From assembly GCA_019113745.1 (NCBI GenBank), contig DXGV01000059.1, positions 25,050-89,049 on the forward strand: 64,000 nt of DNA, given 5' to 3'. A program made the position numbers and the translations under genes. The stretch is from Candidatus Blautia intestinavium (GTDB lineage: Bacteria > Bacillota > Clostridia > Lachnospirales > Lachnospiraceae). Numbering within the stretch: the stretch's first letter is position 1; the number at the start of each line of letters is the position of its first letter. The notes under the pieces are model-generated. The model had not been told where the DNA came from. It was given only the letters and a program-made list of their open reading frames with translations, and ran no database searches. Positions 59,973 through 64,000 of the stretch are shown here, one piece after another.

Positions 59973-61341
59973 ATGAAAAAAGCGAAAAAATGGGCGGCGA
60001 TTGGTCTGACAGCTATGATGGCTGTTTCCGCAATGGCAGTTCCGGCATATGCCGGAGAAGAGTCGGGAGACGACTTTGACTACAGCTCTATCACAGGTAA
60101 AGTTTACTGGCTGAACCAGAAGCCTGAGGACGGCACGATCCTGGAGGAGGAGCTGATCCCGGCGTTTACCGAGGAGACAGGCATTGAGGCAAAGGTGGTA
60201 ACTGCAGGAGCCAATACATATGAGAACATGCTCCGTTCGGAGATCGCCAAGGACGAACCTCCCACACTGTTCCAGATTGGAAGTAAGGTGGCTCTTGGAA
60301 CGCTGGAAATCCTACGCGCTGGATCTCAGCGATACGGAGTGGTACGACAGTCTGACAGACAAGAGCCTGGCTATTTCTGACGACGACGGCGTATTCTCTA
60401 TTCCCTATACTGTTGAAGGATACGGCATTATCACCAATAAGAGAATCATCGAAGACTACTGCGCAATGGACGGAGCGGTGATCGAGTCTATTGATGATAT
60501 CAATAATTTTGACACTTTAAAGGCCGTTGCGGAGGATATTCAGGCCAAGGCGGACGATCTGGGAATCCTGGGAGCCTTTGCTTCCACCTCGTTCTCACCG
60601 GGAGAGGAATGGAGATGGACAAACCACCTGTTCAACATGCCTCTGTACTATGAGTACAAGGACAAAGGCGTAGATGATTCCGATACTCTGGACGGAACCT
60701 ATATGGACAATTTCAAACAGATCTTTGATCTGTACATCAATAATTCCTGCACTGAGCCGGCAATGCTTTCCAGCATGACTATTGAAAACGCCATGGCGGA
60801 ATTCGCGCTGGAAGAAGTTGCTTTTGTGCAGAACGGAAACTGGGCATGGACGACTATCGCAGAGAACAATGAAGACTTTTCCGCTGACGATATCTGCTTC
60901 CTTCCGATCTATATCGGCGTAGACGGAGAAGAGAACCAGGGACTCTGCATTGGCTCCGAGGCAAACCTTGGTATCAACAATCAGGTTTCCGAGGAAGACC
61001 AGGAAGCGACTCTGGCCTTTATCCACTGGCTGTTTAACAGCGAGACCGGAAAAGATTTCTGTATCAATAAACTTGGATGGATTTCTCCGTACGATACCTT
61101 CAGCGAAGACGAAGTTCCCAGCAATCCTCTTGCCGCACAGGTTATGGAATGGTCCAACTCCGGCAAGGAAACCGTATCCTGGGCTTTCAATACAATCCCG
61201 AACCAGTCCTACAAAGATAAATTCGGAGCTGCGCTTCTGGAATACGCGCAGGGAACCGGCGAGTGGGAGCCTGTTGTAGAAGCGGCTGTTGACAACTGGG
61301 CTGTAGAGAAACAGAACATTCAGGAGGACGCGGAAGAATAA
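59973..61341 (+). pseudogene. Sugar ABC transporter substrate-binding protein, frameshifted
   Basis: Two frames together make a normal ~455-residue family 1 extracellular solute-binding protein. The first (59973-60380) gives signal peptide MKKAKKWAAIGLTAMMAVSAMAVPAYA, then VYWLNQKPEDGTILEEELIPAFTEETGIEAKVVTAGANTYENMLRSEIAKDEPPTLFQIGSK; the second continues from TGG at 60304 with KSYALDLSDTEWYDSLTDKS. The sense-preserving join needs removal of one base at about 60300-60304. The mature protein would capture a sugar for the two permeases that follow. The signal peptide lacks a lipobox. Either a real inactivating mutation, a phase-variable site, or a sequencing error. Confidence 0.8.
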
Positions 61342-61446
61342 CCTGCGTTCCGGACAGAGAGGATGAGGGAGCAGAAGAGGCCTTATCCTCTCTGTCCAAA
61401 TGATCTCACAAGGACGCAGGTGTCCCAGAATAAGGGAGGAAACAAA

Positions 61447-62292
61447 ATGAACAACAGATCAATGAAAAGATATTTTCCAATCTTTGCCCTTCCTACCTTA
61501 ATCGCATTTATCGTTGGATTTGTGGTTCCGTTCATCTTGGGCGTGTATCTTTCATTCTGTAAATTTACAACCGTGACGGACGCACAGTGGATTGGATTTT
61601 CTAACTACACAAAGATTTTTTCCGATGGTGATTTTCTTCATGCGCTCGGCTTCACAGTACTGTTCACCATCGTCGCGGTGATCACCATTAATGTTCTTGC
61701 TTTTGTGATCGCCCTGGCCCTTACAAGAGGGATCAAAGGAACGAATATTTTCCGTACCGTATTCTTCATGCCGAACCTGATCGGCGGTATCATCCTTGGA
61801 TATATCTGGCAGCTTATCATCAACGGCGTGCTGAGTTATTTCGGAAAGACTATCACTTTTGACGCAAGCTACGGCTTCTGGGGAATGATCATCCTGATGA
61901 ACTGGCAGAGTATCGGATACATGATGATCATTTATGTGGCGGGACTTCAGAATATTCCCGGAGAACTGATCGAGGCGGCCCAGATCGACGGAGCGTCAAA
62001 ATGGGCTACTCTGTTCAAGGTGAAAATACCGATGATGATGTCGTCCATCACTATCTGTACTTTCCTGACGCTGACGAACTCCTTTAAGATGTTCGACCAG
62101 AACCTTGCGCTTACAGCAGGAGCTCCCTCCAATAAAACACAGATGCTGGCGCTGAATATATATAAGACGTTTTATGACAGGCCCGGTACTGAGGGAGTTG
62201 GACAGGCGAAGGCTGTGGTATTCTTCCTGATCGTGGCGGCTATCGCCCTTCTGCAGCTTCGCGCCACAAAGAGTAAGGAGGTGCAGCAGTAA
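61447..62292 (+). CDS. Carbohydrate ABC transporter permease, MalF-type
   Basis: 281 residues with six membrane segments. The EAA-like coupling loop is GELIEAAQIDGASKWATLFKVKIPMM (about 173-198), the usual ATPase docking site of sugar permeases. FPIFALPTLIAFIVGFVVPFILGVYLSFCKF opens the protein. ATG 61447 has GGGAGG upstream; an in-frame ATG at 61363 does not. It is followed by the MalG-type partner with 1-nt overlap. No ATPase gene is here, as is common when a shared MsmK-like ATPase is used. Confidence 0.92.
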   Translation: MNNRSMKRYFPIFALPTLIAFIVGFVVPFILGVYLSFCKFTTVTDAQWIGFSNYTKIFSDGDFLHALGFTVLFTIVAVITINVLAFVIALALTRGIKGTNIFRTVFFMPNLIGGIILGYIWQLIINGVLSYFGKTITFDASYGFWGMIILMNWQSIGYMMIIYVAGLQNIPGELIEAAQIDGASKWATLFKVKIPMMMSSITICTFLTLTNSFKMFDQNLALTAGAPSNKTQMLALNIYKTFYDRPGTEGVGQAKAVVFFLIVAAIALLQLRATKSKEVQQ

Positions 62293-63125
62293 TGGTAAAA
62301 AATAAAAAAGGAAATGTAGTTCTGACAGTTCTTTTTACCCTGATCAGCCTTCTGTGGATCTTTCCCATCGTAGAGGTAGTGCTGAACTCCTTTAAGAGAA
62401 AAGCATATATCAGCAGGGAACCCTTCGGCCTTCCTACCGGAAAAATGTTTGAAGGGCTGAAAAACTACATAAACGGAATCGAGAAGACAGACTTTTTCCG
62501 GGCGTTCGGCCTGAGCCTTCTGGTTACTGTCCTTTCCGTGGCGGTACTTCTTTTATGCACCTCCATGTGCGCATGGTATATCGTCCGGGTAAAAAGCGTG
62601 ATCTCTTCCGTAATGTTTTACGGATTCGTTTTTTCCATGATCGTACCTTTCCAGATGGTAATGTTTACCTTGTCAAAGATCGCCAACATGCTGAGACTGA
62701 CCACTCCCCTTGGACTGGTGCTGGTATATCTGGGCTTCGGAGCCGGCCTCTGCGTGTTTATGTTTACCGGCTTTGTGCAGTCCATTCCGCTGGAGATCGA
62801 GGAGTCGGCCATGATCGACGGCTGTAATCCTATTCAGGCATATTTCCGGATCGTTCTTCCCATTATGAAACCCACCTGTATTACAGTGGCGATCCTGGAA
62901 GCCATGTGGATTTGGAACGATTACCTCCTTCCGCTTCTGGTGCTGGACAGCGATTATCAGACCATTCCCATTGCCATCCAGTATTTAAAGGGCGGACATG
63001 GATCTGTGGATATGGGAGCGATGATGGCGACGCTGGTACTGTCCATTATCCCGATTGTTATATTCTATATGCTCTGCCAGAAGTATATTATCGAAGGAGT
63101 AGTAGCGGGCGCCGTAAAAGGCTGA
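62292..63125 (+). CDS. Carbohydrate ABC transporter permease, MalG-type
   Basis: 277 residues with six membrane segments. The coupling loop is PLEIEESAMIDGCNPIQAYFRIVLPIMKP (about 164-192), matching the EAA motif of MalG-like subunits. It pairs with the MalF-type subunit to form the channel. RBS AAGGAGG lies at the end of the upstream gene and the start codon overlaps its stop. The LacI-family regulator begins 125 nt later. Confidence 0.92.
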   Translation: MVKNKKGNVVLTVLFTLISLLWIFPIVEVVLNSFKRKAYISREPFGLPTGKMFEGLKNYINGIEKTDFFRAFGLSLLVTVLSVAVLLLCTSMCAWYIVRVKSVISSVMFYGFVFSMIVPFQMVMFTLSKIANMLRLTTPLGLVLVYLGFGAGLCVFMFTGFVQSIPLEIEESAMIDGCNPIQAYFRIVLPIMKPTCITVAILEAMWIWNDYLLPLLVLDSDYQTIPIAIQYLKGGHGSVDMGAMMATLVLSIIPIVIFYMLCQKYIIEGVVAGAVKG

Positions 63126-63249
63126 GCCGTTTTCGGAGATTCCCCTGATTGTTGCTTTTTTATCCTGTAGTTGATAAAATATATCTGTTCAGGTAATAAA
63201 AAGAAATTGTGTAAACAGTAGAAAAAGCATACAGACAGGGATGAAGTAT

Positions 63250-64000
63250 ATGGAATCAGTTACGATTAAGGATATAGCAAAACGGTGTAATGTGGCGGTC
63301 AGTACAGTATCCAGAGCCATTAATAATCATCCGGACATTAATCCGGAAACGCGGCGTAAGATCATGAAGGTGATCGAGGAAAATCATTATATTCCAAACA
63401 ACAGCGCGCAGAATCTGAAGAAAAGCGTCTCCAAGACGATAGGAGTCGTGGTCAAGGGAGCGGACAACCAACTGTTTGCTAAAATGCGGCCTGTGCTGGT
63501 GGAGGGGATCGCCCAGTACGATTATGATTCTGACATAGAATACATCAGTATTTCCGGCGACGAGATCCGCGAAGCCCTGCGGCTTGTGAAGGAAAAGCGG
63601 CTGAAAGGCCTGATCTTCCTGGGAGGGAACCATAACAGGGCGGAGGAAGAACTGAAGGCTGTCCCTGTGCCGTTTGTGATGTGTACGGTGGATATGGACG
63701 AAAAAGTTCCGAAGAATATTTATTCCTCTGTTTCCGTGGACAGCTATCAGGAAAGCTACCGGATGGTGGATTATCTGTGCTCTAAAGGCTACAAAAAGAT
63801 TGTTATTTTCAGCGGCAGCCGGGGAGATGAAAGTGTGGGAAGACTCCGCCTGAACGGATATCGTGACGCGCTGACGGATCACCACATTGAACCAGACGAG
63901 GAGAGAATATGGTACAGCCAGGACTGGGCGGAGGACGTGTTCAGTATGGCCAATGGATACAGGATGGGAAAGAAACTGCTGGAATCAGGAATTGATTTTG
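63250..64000 (+). CDS. LacI-family transcriptional regulator (3' end outside window)
   Basis: At least 250 residues. The HTH and hinge are MESVTIKDIAKRCNVAVSTVSRAINNHPDINPETRRKIMKVIEENHYIPNNSAQNLKKS (residues 1-59), with VSTVSRAIN as recognition helix; the periplasmic-binding-protein-like sensor follows (IGVVVKGADNQLFAKMRPVLVEGI, VKEKRLKGLIFLGGNHN). ATG 63250 is taken; ATG 63241 is in frame but has no RBS. It is convergent in sense with the importer and probably represses it through the tandem 12-mers at 59899-59934, with the transported sugar as inducer; this is inference. Confidence 0.9.
   Translation, partial: MESVTIKDIAKRCNVAVSTVSRAINNHPDINPETRRKIMKVIEENHYIPNNSAQNLKKSVSKTIGVVVKGADNQLFAKMRPVLVEGIAQYDYDSDIEYISISGDEIREALRLVKEKRLKGLIFLGGNHNRAEEELKAVPVPFVMCTVDMDEKVPKNIYSSVSVDSYQESYRMVDYLCSKGYKKIVIFSGSRGDESVGRLRLNGYRDALTDHHIEPDEERIWYSQDWAEDVFSMANGYRMGKKLLESGIDF

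Overview
The window reads as chromosomal DNA of a Gram-positive, anaerobic, fermentative gut Clostridia member, most likely Lachnospiraceae (Blautia/Mediterraneibacter/Dorea-like). The reasons are strong AGGAGG-type ribosome binding sites, occasional TTG starts, bifunctional AdhE, UvrX/YolD, LytTR/GHKL two-component systems, long-form HPF and moderate GC with AT-rich intergenic stretches. Species cannot be settled from the sequence alone. No rRNA, tRNA, CRISPR array or prophage was seen.

Layout. 1-13.4 kb: C-terminus of an aconitase-family hydratase; a 1.3 kb gene-free, purine-rich stretch with a consensus promoter and many hairpins (candidate long non-coding RNA); an RluA-type pseudouridine synthase; an orphan sugar-binding protein; an NSS-family sodium symporter followed by an aminotransferase; a small alarmone synthetase; adhE behind two Rex-like operators, with a choline-kinase-like gene; and a MATE exporter. 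13.4-30 kb: an intergenic region rich in repeats, an HTH-AAA-nuclease fusion protein, typA, a two-OB-fold Ssb-like protein, a CobO-like/dapA/dapB cluster, a eukaryote-type HisA overlapping a TetR regulator, a radical SAM/SPASM protein, rfbF, and small metabolic and secreted proteins. 29.6-39 kb: an Agr-type regulator/kinase pair; then an SOS-like promoter for a UvrX-YolD lesion-bypass operon, interrupted by a group II intron exactly at the Shine-Dalgarno sequence; an ASKHA protein, a peroxiredoxin, YaaA and a decayed MNT/HEPN module. 39-44.4 kb: a Bce-like ABC exporter divergent from a second LytTR/GHKL pair.

44.5-57.4 kb is a surface-polysaccharide cluster: CDP-glucose 4,6-dehydratase (RfbG), RfbH, two PaaK-like adenylate-forming enzymes around a flippase, a ThDP enzyme, a sugar SDR, a GT2 transferase and a polytopic GT-C-like transferase. 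With rfbF 20 kb upstream, this gives the core of CDP-3,6-dideoxyhexose synthesis. The ThDP enzyme plus SDR suggest a branched-chain (yersiniose-like) product. 57.4-64 kb: a ~200-nt palindromic element, hpf, an Eis-like acetyltransferase, and a sugar ABC importer whose binding-protein gene is frameshifted. The importer lies behind three abutting LacI-type operator-like 12-mers and is followed by a truncated LacI-family gene.

The observations I rate highest are the group II intron whose EBS1 mimics the anti-Shine-Dalgarno and whose excision would rebuild the polymerase ribosome binding site; the candidate ~1 kb structured RNA; the dideoxysugar cluster; and a dispersed 17-nt intergenic motif present about ten times.
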